A stretch of 59,127 bases of DNA from Lachnospiraceae bacterium. Lineage in GTDB: Bacteria > Bacillota > Clostridia > Lachnospirales > Lachnospiraceae. The notes under the pieces are model-generated. The model did no database searches, was not told the origin of the DNA, and was given only the letters and a program-made list of their open reading frames with translations. Shown in pieces: positions 16,801 to 23,787 of this stretch. The DNA is taken from positions 1 to 59,127 of the forward strand of contig JAILFK010000056.1 in NCBI GenBank assembly GCA_024697595.1, given 5' to 3'. The position numbers and the translations under genes were made by a program. Position 1 is the first letter of the stretch. Each line of letters opens with the position of its first letter.

Positions 16801-17172
16801 CTACTTTTTCACAGAGTTTGTTAATTCATCATAAACCGCTTTAGTATCTTCTGCTGTTTCAAAAGTTAAAATGTAGTATTCGTCGTATCTGGTCACTGTC
16901 TTAATCAGCTCGTTTGTGAAAGTAATTTCAGTCTTTGAGTTGACGATAAGAGATTTAGAATCAAATTCTGACTTTTCAACATTTTCTTCTTCTAAAACTT
17001 CTTCAAGTCCTTCTACTGATGTCGGTGCAGAAACCTCTTTAGCTTCAACGGTTGTTTCTGTTGGAACATTTACTAGAAGCTCTTCAGCTATTGCAGCACT
17101 CGGAATAATTCCTGTAATCGTGATTGCAGATAACAATGATAATGAAATGAATTTCATTCTTGATTTACGCAT
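16801..17172 (-). CDS. N-terminal part of the S8 protease: signal peptide and propeptide, cut by a frameshift
   Basis: The ATG at 17172, preceded by AAAGGAG, starts MRKSRMKFISLSLLS with a signal peptide ending near AIAEE. The rest has the pattern of an inhibitor-type propeptide (TKTVTRYDEYYILTFET and KAVYDEL). It ends GTG AAA AAG TAG. Reading one base back continues VEKTTED, then AVLDTG, the start of the catalytic domain. Six A residues instead of five at 16805-16809 would give one continuous protease. The ORF reading starting at 17214 would translate the palindrome and is rejected. Confidence 0.85.
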   Translation of the reverse strand: MRKSRMKFISLSLLSAITITGIIPSAAIAEELLVNVPTETTVEAKEVSAPTSVEGLEEVLEEENVEKSEFDSKSLIVNSKTEITFTNELIKTVTRYDEYYILTFETAEDTKAVYDELTNSVKK

Positions 17173-17204
17173 TTTTTTCTCCTTTCCCCTTACGATATTT
17201 TTTT

Positions 17205-17221
17205 GTACCGACATTCGGCAC
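17205..17221 (-). promoter_or_regulatory. 17-bp palindrome, copy 6, in the protease leader
   Basis: Minus strand GTGCCGAATGTCGGTAC, one base after the stop of the 17223-17837 gene and 33 nt before the protease ATG. Confidence 0.75.
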
Positions 17222-17222
17222 T

Positions 17223-17837
17223 TTAATATACAGCTACATATGTCAAATCTTCATTTACTGTTTCAGGAAAAATAGCAGCTTTATTTTCATTTACATTTTT
17301 CCAATATTTAAATCCCTCATTTTTGGTTGAAGGAACTCCTGGAAAAACATCATTATTTTCAACATTCATTTCCATTACAGTTTGATCCTTGTCAATAAAC
17401 TTCACAGTATATGTATCCAAAGCTGCAGTCTTGTTTAACACTGCTGTAGTTTCACACTTAAATTCACCCACTTTTCCATTTGGATGGGTATAATTTTCTG
17501 TCACCCGAAGTGATAGCAATCCTTTTTCATAATCAACTCCCATTATTTCAATTTTCAATTTAAAATTCTTATCTTCTCTTAAATTACCATCCTTATCTTT
17601 AGACCCTGCATTAATATCATTTAATAGAAGTTCATTAAAAGCTGCTACAAATGCATCCTCGTTATCAATGCTATACATTCCGCTAGTTTCTAGCTCTTCT
17701 ATCGCAGCTTCGACAGATGCTTTTAATGTATCATCCATTTCATTCATTCTGATTGTGCCATGCTCAAGTGTCATCACTATCAAAAATCCTAAAACAATTA
17801 TTGCAATGGAAGTTATCGCAAATACAATCTGTTTCAT
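17223..17837 (-). CDS. Pilin-like/TadE-like protein with InlB-type beta-repeat
   Basis: 204 aa. The N-terminus MKQIVFAITSIAIIVLGFLIVM is a single uncleaved-looking hydrophobic helix after a short polar start, the layout of pseudopilins. The middle (VEAAIEELETSGMYSI to TTAVL) resembles the TadE/DUF4320 kind of minor subunit. Residues about 145-204 (YTVKFIDKDQTVMEM and EGFKYWKNV, ending LTYVAVY) form one Flg_new/InlB B-repeat, an adhesive or spacer fold. Last gene of the Tad-like operon. Likely a tip or minor surface subunit; inferred from layout. Confidence 0.7.
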   Translation of the reverse strand: MKQIVFAITSIAIIVLGFLIVMTLEHGTIRMNEMDDTLKASVEAAIEELETSGMYSIDNEDAFVAAFNELLLNDINAGSKDKDGNLREDKNFKLKIEIMGVDYEKGLLSLRVTENYTHPNGKVGEFKCETTAVLNKTAALDTYTVKFIDKDQTVMEMNVENNDVFPGVPSTKNEGFKYWKNVNENKAAIFPETVNEDLTYVAVY

Positions 17838-17869
17838 AAATCCTCCCTTTATTTAACGTCTATCATCCC

Positions 17870-18322
17870 CTAATTCACATGCGCATAAGACATAGTTTCC
17901 ACCACCTTATCGTCCATTTCCACCAATGTTCTTATTTGATATAGTCCCATATCCTCAAAAATAACTTCTCTATCATATATTTTTGCACCTTTTACTGTTC
18001 CAATAGGTATTATTGAAAAATTCAATATTTTTCCCCATTGCCCATTAGATGCATTTATAATAATCAAATCCTCTATATTATATTTTTTCCCCATAGTGAC
18101 ATTTACATCCGTCTCTGTGACATGATGTATAGGTATAATTTCCTTTTGAAAAACCTCCCTTGTAGATAATTTTTCAAATCCTATTCCTGACTCATTAGAG
18201 GCCAAAATGTATCTATCACTCCACCCAGCAGTAAATACATTATTTAAAATATATGTGATTACAGCTATCACTGCCACCATAGACAAAATTATCATTCCAT
18301 ACTGCCTTACTATTTGTTGCAT
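17870..18322 (-). CDS. Pilin-like protein, 150 aa
   Basis: MQQIVRQYGMIILSMVAVIAVITYIL gives an N-terminal helix with the shared M-x-x-I-V-x-x-Y-G start. The remainder is a beta-rich domain ending VVETMSYAHVN with no family I recognise. GGGGGAGG precedes the ATG. It lies between the 45-aa and 204-aa subunits of the Tad-like operon. Probably an exported minor subunit. Confidence 0.7.
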   Translation of the reverse strand: MQQIVRQYGMIILSMVAVIAVITYILNNVFTAGWSDRYILASNESGIGFEKLSTREVFQKEIIPIHHVTETDVNVTMGKKYNIEDLIIINASNGQWGKILNFSIIPIGTVKGAKIYDREVIFEDMGLYQIRTLVEMDDKVVETMSYAHVN

Positions 18323-18338
18323 TTTCCTCCCCCATTCT

Positions 18339-18476
18339 TTACAATAATTTTCCGGCCATATCAGAAATCATCTCGGGGAATCCTGATAAAAAAATTTTTA
18401 TCAATAATCCTATTATTAACACCGTACTGATAACCGCAATTATTCCATTTCCATATATTTCAACTATCTCTTTCAA
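18339..18476 (-). CDS. Mini-pilin-like protein, 45 aa (TTG start)
   Basis: A short minus-strand ORF starting at TTG 5 nt after AGGAGG, with product MKEIVEIYGNGIIAVIS followed by a hydrophobic helix and a short amphipathic tail. It shares the M-x-E-I-V-x-x-Y-G start with the 63-aa and 150-aa proteins. No ATG start fits; the strong AGGAGG supports translation. Probably a structural Flp-like subunit. Confidence 0.65.
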   Translation of the reverse strand: MKEIVEIYGNGIIAVISTVLIIGLLIKIFLSGFPEMISDMAGKLL

Positions 18477-18494
18477 ATAAACCTCCTATGATAT

Positions 18495-18599
18495 TTAACT
18501 ACTAATTAAATTCAATACCATTGATAGAATGGTCACTATACCGCTACCAACAGCAAGATATACTATCCCAAGTCCAAATTGTCCTATTATATTTTTCAT
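18495..18599 (-). CDS. Mini-pilin-like protein, 34 aa
   Basis: ATG at 18599 after GAGGGAGAGAA; product MKNIIGQFGLGIVYLAV and so on, a single hydrophobic helix with a short Asn/Ser tail. It follows the TadE-like gene by 12 nt and precedes the 45-aa gene by 18 nt, so the spacing is operon-like. Its start M-x-N-I-I-x-x-F-G fits the shared pattern. Confidence 0.6.
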   Translation of the reverse strand: MKNIIGQFGLGIVYLAVGSGIVTILSMVLNLISS

Positions 18600-18611
18600 A
18601 TTTCTCTCCCT

Positions 18612-18938
18612 CTAGATTCTCGTGCTAATGTATTTATCTTCTTCAAGTCCAATTACTGGTATCTTATATTCATATTTTAAAGTTGCATTGCCATATTTTT
18701 TTGTCGTCTTCGAAGAATGCACGTCCACTTCAAGAACATACCCCAAATTCTTAGCATCTTCCTTTGCAGCAGCTATCATATTTGCTGAACAATTTGAATC
18801 TCTTAAATCCTCTGCAACTAACGCCATAAAAGCATCTGCATTTCGAGCACTTATAGATGCTGATGAAAACCCATAAACCAAAAAAGTCAAAAACAATAAA
18901 AAAAACACTCCAAGAAAACTTTTTACAATCTCTTCCAT
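18612..18938 (-). CDS. TadE/DUF4320-like pilus minor subunit
   Basis: 108 aa. MEEIVKSFLGVFFLLFLTFLVYGF is an N-terminal hydrophobic helix, then a small soluble domain (FMALVAEDLRDSNC, LGYVLEVDVHSS, YEYKIPVIGLE). Size and layout match the DUF4320-type proteins found beside TadA in Clostridia. Starts 4 nt past the upstream TadB/C-like gene, so tightly coupled. Confidence 0.65.
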   Translation of the reverse strand: MEEIVKSFLGVFFLLFLTFLVYGFSSASISARNADAFMALVAEDLRDSNCSANMIAAAKEDAKNLGYVLEVDVHSSKTTKKYGNATLKYEYKIPVIGLEEDKYISTRI

Positions 18939-18942
18939 AACA

Positions 18943-20283
18943 TCATCCTCCCATTACCACTCCAGATGACATCAATCCAAAAAACATAACCGCCATGTCA
19001 ATTAACATCTTCATACCACTTGTAATTTGTGGAGCTAAAAACAGAGCATACATCCCTGCCATCTCATCACTATTTTTCATTTTTTCAGATTGATCTATCA
19101 TCAATTGATTCCTTCTAATAATATCTTCAATCTGCACAGATGCCTGTCCACCATTACCTTCGGAAATTGAATAAAGCATCTTCATAGATGACTGAACCTG
19201 TGGCAAATTAAACTCTTGCAAAAAGTTAATATACGGAACTATGTTTGTAGGACTTTCATTCAATTCCTGTAAAAAATCTTTTAAAAACGGCTTCATTAAA
19301 AGCGGTGCATCATCATAAGATTTGGACAATGCCACCTGTACATTTTCACATTGCAATAATATCGACACCTGGAGTAACCATTGGGGATAAACCTGTTCTA
19401 TAGCCTTTTTAACCTCTCTGAACCGCAAGTTATCGAAGGGATGTATCCCTTTTTTCATTCTGTGTTTACAAAGGACTTTATATTTTTCAAGCACTTCTTC
19501 TCCTGGCAATCTACTTTCGCAGAGGCTCACCGCCATCTTTTTACACGCTTTATATATAATCAATAAATTCAACCAGATCATTAATACCATCGAAACTCTT
19601 GCAATAGTATACTCACAAATATCAATATTTATTCTTTTACCAACCGTTAATAAAACCCAGCACATCATCACTGACAAAACCACAGAAAAAATTATCTGAA
19701 CCACTTTTTGCCTTTTCATTTTCATTAATTCCGTGGTGCGATCCGCCCACAATCTCCTAGCCTCAAGCAATAATGAAATCCCCATTTGTGATTCTCCACC
19801 ATTTACCTCAACCTGCTGACAAAATTTATGCGCAGTACAAAGCAAATTAGTAGGATACACATTTTCCAGTTCTCTCAAACTTGCGGAAACAGAATCCTCC
19901 TCGTCGAAATCATTTTCTATGTGATCAATTGCTTTATCCAAATTGTCATGCATATCCCCCTCTTCAAAGAGCTGACGCACATCCCTTAAAGAAGATAGAA
20001 TCTTGCCAGTTTTTTGAAAAGAATAAAGAAACTGCTCAATATAAATATTTATCTCCGAAAACTTCTTTTCCTCAAAACTAATTTTCAAAATACAAGATAT
20101 ATAAAAAGGTGAAATAAATGCCAAACCACAGGCCAAAATGATCATATACATTGTCGGGAGTCCAAAAATCACCCCCAGCACAACAACTAGTCCACCTATT
20201 AAAATTGCCCACATCAGACTTTTGGTCACACTAAATTTATATCCATAGGTTTCAAGCTCCTCTTTTAAATTTTTCAGTTTCAT
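18943..20283 (-). CDS. Tad-type inner-membrane platform protein (TadB/TadC, T2SSF-like)
   Basis: 446 aa from the ATG at 20283, 8 nt after GGGGAG; the longer TTG start at 20304 would translate that site. Hydrophobic pairs at about 20-65, 195-260 and 415-440 flank cytoplasmic helical domains, as expected of the T2SSF fold that anchors the assembly ATPase. Normal Tad loci have separate tadB and tadC genes of about 300 aa; only this single longer gene is present. It overlaps tadA by 32 bp. Confidence 0.75.
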   Translation of the reverse strand: MKLKNLKEELETYGYKFSVTKSLMWAILIGGLVVVLGVIFGLPTMYMIILACGLAFISPFYISCILKISFEEKKFSEINIYIEQFLYSFQKTGKILSSLRDVRQLFEEGDMHDNLDKAIDHIENDFDEEDSVSASLRELENVYPTNLLCTAHKFCQQVEVNGGESQMGISLLLEARRLWADRTTELMKMKRQKVVQIIFSVVLSVMMCWVLLTVGKRINIDICEYTIARVSMVLMIWLNLLIIYKACKKMAVSLCESRLPGEEVLEKYKVLCKHRMKKGIHPFDNLRFREVKKAIEQVYPQWLLQVSILLQCENVQVALSKSYDDAPLLMKPFLKDFLQELNESPTNIVPYINFLQEFNLPQVQSSMKMLYSISEGNGGQASVQIEDIIRRNQLMIDQSEKMKNSDEMAGMYALFLAPQITSGMKMLIDMAVMFFGLMSSGVVMGG

Positions 20284-21274
20284 ATAGCACTCTCCCCTCC
20301 TCAACTAACATGGTTGTGTGATTATCACCGCAGTCCCTATCAAAAAGACATATCTGATCTATATAGCGAACCACATCTTCTACTCCATCATTTCCTCTTA
20401 CAGTTTTTCTTCGAACCAATATCCCCACATCAATGAATGTAAAAATATCATTTTCCATTCTAGAAACATCTCGCTCGCCTCCTGCCATATTTTCAATTCT
20501 GTCAGGAATATTTCTAACGTCAGAGGTATGCATTGTAGTCATACCTCTAACTCCTGTAGAAAAACTTTCGATAAGATGAACCACCTCTCTAGACCTAGCC
20601 TCTGACAACATAATCCATTTTGGATTTAATCTCATACATGTCTTGATTGCCTCACTATATCCCATCTGATTGTTGATTCTCAGCTCCACGCAATCTCTAT
20701 TTGGAAACAAACTGCTATAGTGCCATTCCGGTGTATCTTCGATGGTTATCACCCTCTCTTTTTCATCAATAAATCCAGATAAAAACTTACATAATTCAGT
20801 TTTTCCTGCACCTGGTTCCCCCACCACCACTATGTTTTTATGATCTTTAACAAAATCTTTTAACATGGCAAGTATAGTTTCATCACAATAACCCTGATTG
20901 ATAATATTTTTCATATTTAACCTAGTGACTTTTGGTGTTTTTCTAATGCTGACACTTCTACCATTTACCGAAACTGATTCATGGACAATAGTTATTCGCA
21001 ATTCTGGCGTTTCCCCTTCTAAAACGGGATATAATTTATTAAAAGGTTTACTGACCAAATTGGATATCCGCTGAGAAAAATTCTCTATAAACTCCCTTGT
21101 AACAGCTTTATTAAAACAAGATTTTCTTCTACTATTACAATCAGTTATCCAAATTCCTCCTTCACCCAATAATCCGTTGATATCAATATCTGTAATATTT
21201 TCATCCATAACATACATATAAAGAGGTCCAAAGAAATCTTTGGCATAGTTTACATCCATCAAATCGATGTCCAT
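20252..21274 (-). CDS. tadA: Tad-type secretion ATPase (TadA/CpaF)
   Basis: 340 aa, a cytoplasmic hexameric ATPase that powers pilus assembly or secretion. Walker A GEPGAGKT (152-159), Asp box IEDTPEW (178-184), Walker B IMLSEAR (221-227) and His box TTMHTSD (246-252) are all present in the PilT/CpaF order. It is shorter than typical TadA, with a reduced N-terminal domain. Second gene of the operon, overlapping the 63-aa pilin-like gene by 16 bp. Confidence 0.92.
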   Translation of the reverse strand: MDIDLMDVNYAKDFFGPLYMYVMDENITDIDINGLLGEGGIWITDCNSRRKSCFNKAVTREFIENFSQRISNLVSKPFNKLYPVLEGETPELRITIVHESVSVNGRSVSIRKTPKVTRLNMKNIINQGYCDETILAMLKDFVKDHKNIVVVGEPGAGKTELCKFLSGFIDEKERVITIEDTPEWHYSSLFPNRDCVELRINNQMGYSEAIKTCMRLNPKWIMLSEARSREVVHLIESFSTGVRGMTTMHTSDVRNIPDRIENMAGGERDVSRMENDIFTFIDVGILVRRKTVRGNDGVEDVVRYIDQICLFDRDCGDNHTTMLVEEGRVLYETEKFKRGA

Positions 21275-21450
21275 AGTATTCCTCCTTTAGCCGTTGGAAG
21301 TTCAAAAAACTGATTTAACAACTTTGAAAAAGCCTGTCCTACCACGCTTGTACCATCTTTGCCAACCAAAATTGTAATCAAACCTATCAATGCTCCAATT
21401 GCAACTAATGTAATAATTGCAGGTCCATATTCTCTTATAATCTCTTGCAT
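21259..21450 (-). CDS. Flp-like small pilin, 63 aa
   Basis: MQEIIREYGPAIITLVAIG starts a 25-residue hydrophobic helix followed by a Gly-containing amphipathic tail, the size of Flp pilins. The prepilin cleavage motif (G followed by four residues and E-Y) is absent, although an E-Y pair occurs at positions 7-8. GGAGG precedes the ATG. First gene of the Tad-like operon after a leader of about 180 nt. Probably the major subunit. Confidence 0.75.
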   Translation of the reverse strand: MQEIIREYGPAIITLVAIGALIGLITILVGKDGTSVVGQAFSKLLNQFFELPTAKGGILWTSI

Positions 21451-21585
21451 AATTTTCCTCCTGTAAAAAAATAATTTTGCCCAAAAGAAAAAACTTTATA
21501 AGAATAAACAAAAAATTCTCATAAAGGATGTAAGAAACTAATGTGAGAGCGCAAAATCTCCCTATTAAATTTTATATGTGAAATA

Positions 21586-21600
21586 TTGGCGAATCGCCAA
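21586..21600. repeat. Perfect 15-bp palindrome in the Tad operon leader
   Basis: TTGGCGAATCGCCAA has 7-bp arms around one base. It lies in the transcribed leader, about 135 nt before the first ATG, with a second hairpin (ACCACT/AGTGGT at 21609-21628) just upstream. As RNA the 1-nt loop is too tight, so a DNA operator is likelier. Confidence 0.6.
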
Positions 21601-21635
21601 GAAAGACAACCACTATTTCTTAAGTGGTAATTGAT

Positions 21636-21664
21636 ATACTATCATCTGAATACAATATTTTCAA
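21636..21664 (-). promoter_or_regulatory. Promoter of the Tad-like operon
   Basis: Minus-strand -35 TTGAAA (21664-21659), 17-nt spacer, -10 TAGTAT (21641-21636). Predicts a leader of about 180 nt before the 63-aa pilin-like ORF. Confidence 0.65.
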
Positions 21665-21721
21665 GAATATTTTACAGAAATAATTCAACAAAAGATTAAC
21701 CAAAAATCTGTATATATTTTC

Positions 21722-21750
21722 TTTACGAAAAAAAATATATATCCTATAAT
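21722..21750 (+). promoter_or_regulatory. Promoter of the cyclophilin gene
   Basis: Plus-strand -35-like TTTACG (21722-21727), 17-nt spacer, -10 TATAAT (21745-21750), 35 nt before the ATG. Confidence 0.6.
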
Positions 21751-21784
21751 TAGATTTATTAAATAAGAAAAGGAGCTTTTTACT

Positions 21785-22309
21785 ATGGCACAAAATCCAA
21801 TTGTAACTATAGAAATGGAAAATGGTGGAATTATCAAAGCAGAATTATATCCTGAAATTGCACCAAATACAGTAAACAACTTTATCAGCCTAATCAATGA
21901 GGGTTACTATGATGGGATTATCTTCCACAGAGTCATCAAAGGCTTTATGATTCAAGGCGGTGACCCTACAGGAACTGGAACCGGTGGCCCTGGATACTCT
22001 ATCAAGGGCGAGTTCTCAAGCAACGGTTTTCACAATGACTTAGAGCACACACGTGGAGTATTATCTATGGCTCGTACAAATATGCCTGACTCAGCAGGAA
22101 GCCAATTCTTTATTATGCATGAAGATTCTCCACATCTTGACGGGGAATACGCTTCATTTGGTAAGGTAATCGAAGGTATGGAAGTGGTTGACGATATCGC
22201 CAATTGCGATGTTGATCCTTGGGGTAATAAACCTTTTGAAGACCAAAAGATGATGACTGTAACAGTTGATACTTTTGGTGTGGACTATCCAGAACCAGAA
22301 ATGTGCTAA
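21785..22309 (+). CDS. ppiB: Peptidyl-prolyl cis-trans isomerase, cyclophilin type
   Basis: 174 aa, cytoplasmic (no signal). Cyclophilin signatures are present in order: NTVNNFISL, FHRVIKGFMIQGGDPTGTG, the catalytic Arg in FHRV, the GVLSMAR stretch, and SQFFI. Assists protein folding at proline bonds. Single-gene unit with its own promoter and terminator between two minus-strand operons. Confidence 0.96.
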   Translation: MAQNPIVTIEMENGGIIKAELYPEIAPNTVNNFISLINEGYYDGIIFHRVIKGFMIQGGDPTGTGTGGPGYSIKGEFSSNGFHNDLEHTRGVLSMARTNMPDSAGSQFFIMHEDSPHLDGEYASFGKVIEGMEVVDDIANCDVDPWGNKPFEDQKMMTVTVDTFGVDYPEPEMC

Positions 22310-22321
22310 TTCAAAAATAAA

Positions 22322-22380
22322 AAACATCTCTAATATAGCTTTTTGAGAAATCTAACTCATGGCTAAATTAGGGATGTTTT
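22322..22380 (+). terminator. Terminator between cyclophilin and aroKE
   Basis: 13-bp stem AAACATCTCTAAT with ATTAGGGATGTTT (one G-T), followed by TTTCTTTTG on the plus strand. May serve both converging genes. Confidence 0.75.
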
Positions 22381-22387
22381 CTTTTGT

Positions 22388-23779
22388 CTATAATGATAAT
22401 TCTTTTTTCACCACTTCAACTGGCATGTCCACTCCAGTATACAATTTAAATGCTGCTACTCCCTGCCAAAGTAGCATTCCTTTTCCAGCTACACATTTTT
22501 TCACTCCAGCTGCAGCCGCATCTTTTAAAAGCTTTGTCTCAAGCGGATTATATACAATATCACATACCACCAAATCCTTATGAAATGCACTCATATCATT
22601 TACAATACTTTTATCAACATCTGGCGCCATGCCCACCGACGTAGCATTCACCAAAATATCGCTGTCTAAAATCCTAGCTTTCAACAATTCTTCATCTGCA
22701 ATATCGCAGGCATCAATCTTTAATCCCGGCACTTCAGATTTCAACTTATCTGCCAGCTCGACCACCTTGGAAAATGTAGCATTTTTTCTCTTGAAAATGC
22801 TTATCTCCGAAGCACCATCCAAAGCACACTGTACAATAATTGCCGTGGCTGCTCCTCCAGCTCCACAGATAACCATCTTCTTGCCCTTCACATCCACATC
22901 ATTGTCCTTAAGATTCCCCACAAAGCCAACTCCATCCGTGTTGTGTCCAATAAGTTTTCCATTATCATTTACAATGGTATTTACCGCACCGATGATTCTA
23001 GCCGCCTGGGATAATTCATCCATATATTTTACAACCTCATTTTTACAAGGCATAGTCACATTCATTCCACCAATGTTTAGAGATTTCATAGCAGCAATTG
23101 CATCTTTGGTCCCAGCCACATCCACGTCAAAAGCCATGTATGCACTGTCAATTCCAAGCTCTTTAAATGATACATTGTACATGGCAGGAGATGCAGAATG
23201 TCCCACTGGACTTCCTATCAATCCGTATAATCTGGTAGTCCCAGAAATTTTTGGATTAACTCTTCTCATAATTTCATCTGCAACTTCCACTGTAGTCTTA
23301 TCATCCACCTCCACGATTATATCCGCAACAGCTTCATACTTCTCACGGCGCTCTTCCATCAGTTTTGAGATGTATTCCACATTCATATTTCCCTCAAGAA
23401 GAGGTCTGTTATGATTGTCTTTTATACGTTCATAAATGGTTTCTGGCGTTGCCCGAAGCAAGACTACCTTGCCTCCCCTTTTCATCTCAATCACATTTTC
23501 ATCTCTCATGGCAACACCGCCGCCACAGGAAATAATAATATTTTTTCTAGCTTGAAGCTCAATCAACAATTCAGTCTCAAGCTGTCTGAAATACGCCTCG
23601 CCCTTTTCCTTAAATATATCTGCGATAGAACAGCCTTCCCGCTCCACAATGACCTCATCCATATCAACTATTTCCATGGAATATCTATCTCTAATTTCTT
23701 GTGAGATGGTTGTCTTTCCTGAGCCCATAAATCCAATCATCACTATATTAAAATCCAATGCCATCTTCTTTTTCTCCAT
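22388..23779 (-). CDS. aroKE: Fused shikimate kinase / shikimate dehydrogenase
   Basis: 463 aa carrying two steps of aromatic amino-acid synthesis in one chain. Residues 10-170 are shikimate kinase: P-loop GFMGSGKTT, DMDEVI, and SCGGG for shikimate binding. Residues 178-460 are shikimate dehydrogenase: GLIGSPVGHSASP at its start, NVTMPCK with the catalytic Lys, HNTDGVGF, and the NADP loop GAGGAA. The order is reversed relative to the pathway (AroE acts before AroK). Follows the HD-GYP gene by 8 nt. Confidence 0.95.
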   Translation of the reverse strand: MEKKKMALDFNIVMIGFMGSGKTTISQEIRDRYSMEIVDMDEVIVEREGCSIADIFKEKGEAYFRQLETELLIELQARKNIIISCGGGVAMRDENVIEMKRGGKVVLLRATPETIYERIKDNHNRPLLEGNMNVEYISKLMEERREKYEAVADIIVEVDDKTTVEVADEIMRRVNPKISGTTRLYGLIGSPVGHSASPAMYNVSFKELGIDSAYMAFDVDVAGTKDAIAAMKSLNIGGMNVTMPCKNEVVKYMDELSQAARIIGAVNTIVNDNGKLIGHNTDGVGFVGNLKDNDVDVKGKKMVICGAGGAATAIIVQCALDGASEISIFKRKNATFSKVVELADKLKSEVPGLKIDACDIADEELLKARILDSDILVNATSVGMAPDVDKSIVNDMSAFHKDLVVCDIVYNPLETKLLKDAAAAGVKKCVAGKGMLLWQGVAAFKLYTGVDMPVEVVKKELSL

Positions 23780-23787
23780 AAATATTA

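Noticed and set aside
16801-16812. Classical programmed -1 frameshift heptamer
   Set aside because: The site is G AAA AAG, not A AAA AAG, and I see no obvious downstream stimulatory structure. Slippage is still possible but not supported over indel or error.
10116-17221. Integron attC or Xer dif sites as the identity of the 17-bp palindromes
   Set aside because: No R-box consensus (GTTRRRY/RYYYAAC) and no dif-like 28-bp two-arm layout; no integrase in the window. The cassette idea is kept only as a general hypothesis.
21302-21511. 69-aa frame overlapping the Flp-like pilin gene in another phase
   Set aside because: Overlaps the better-supported 63-aa ORF and lacks a ribosome binding site; hydrophobic content comes from the AT-rich leader.
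21451-21641. c-di-GMP or other known riboswitch in the Tad leader
   Set aside because: The conserved cores of c-di-GMP-I and II as I know them are not present; only simple hairpins are visible.
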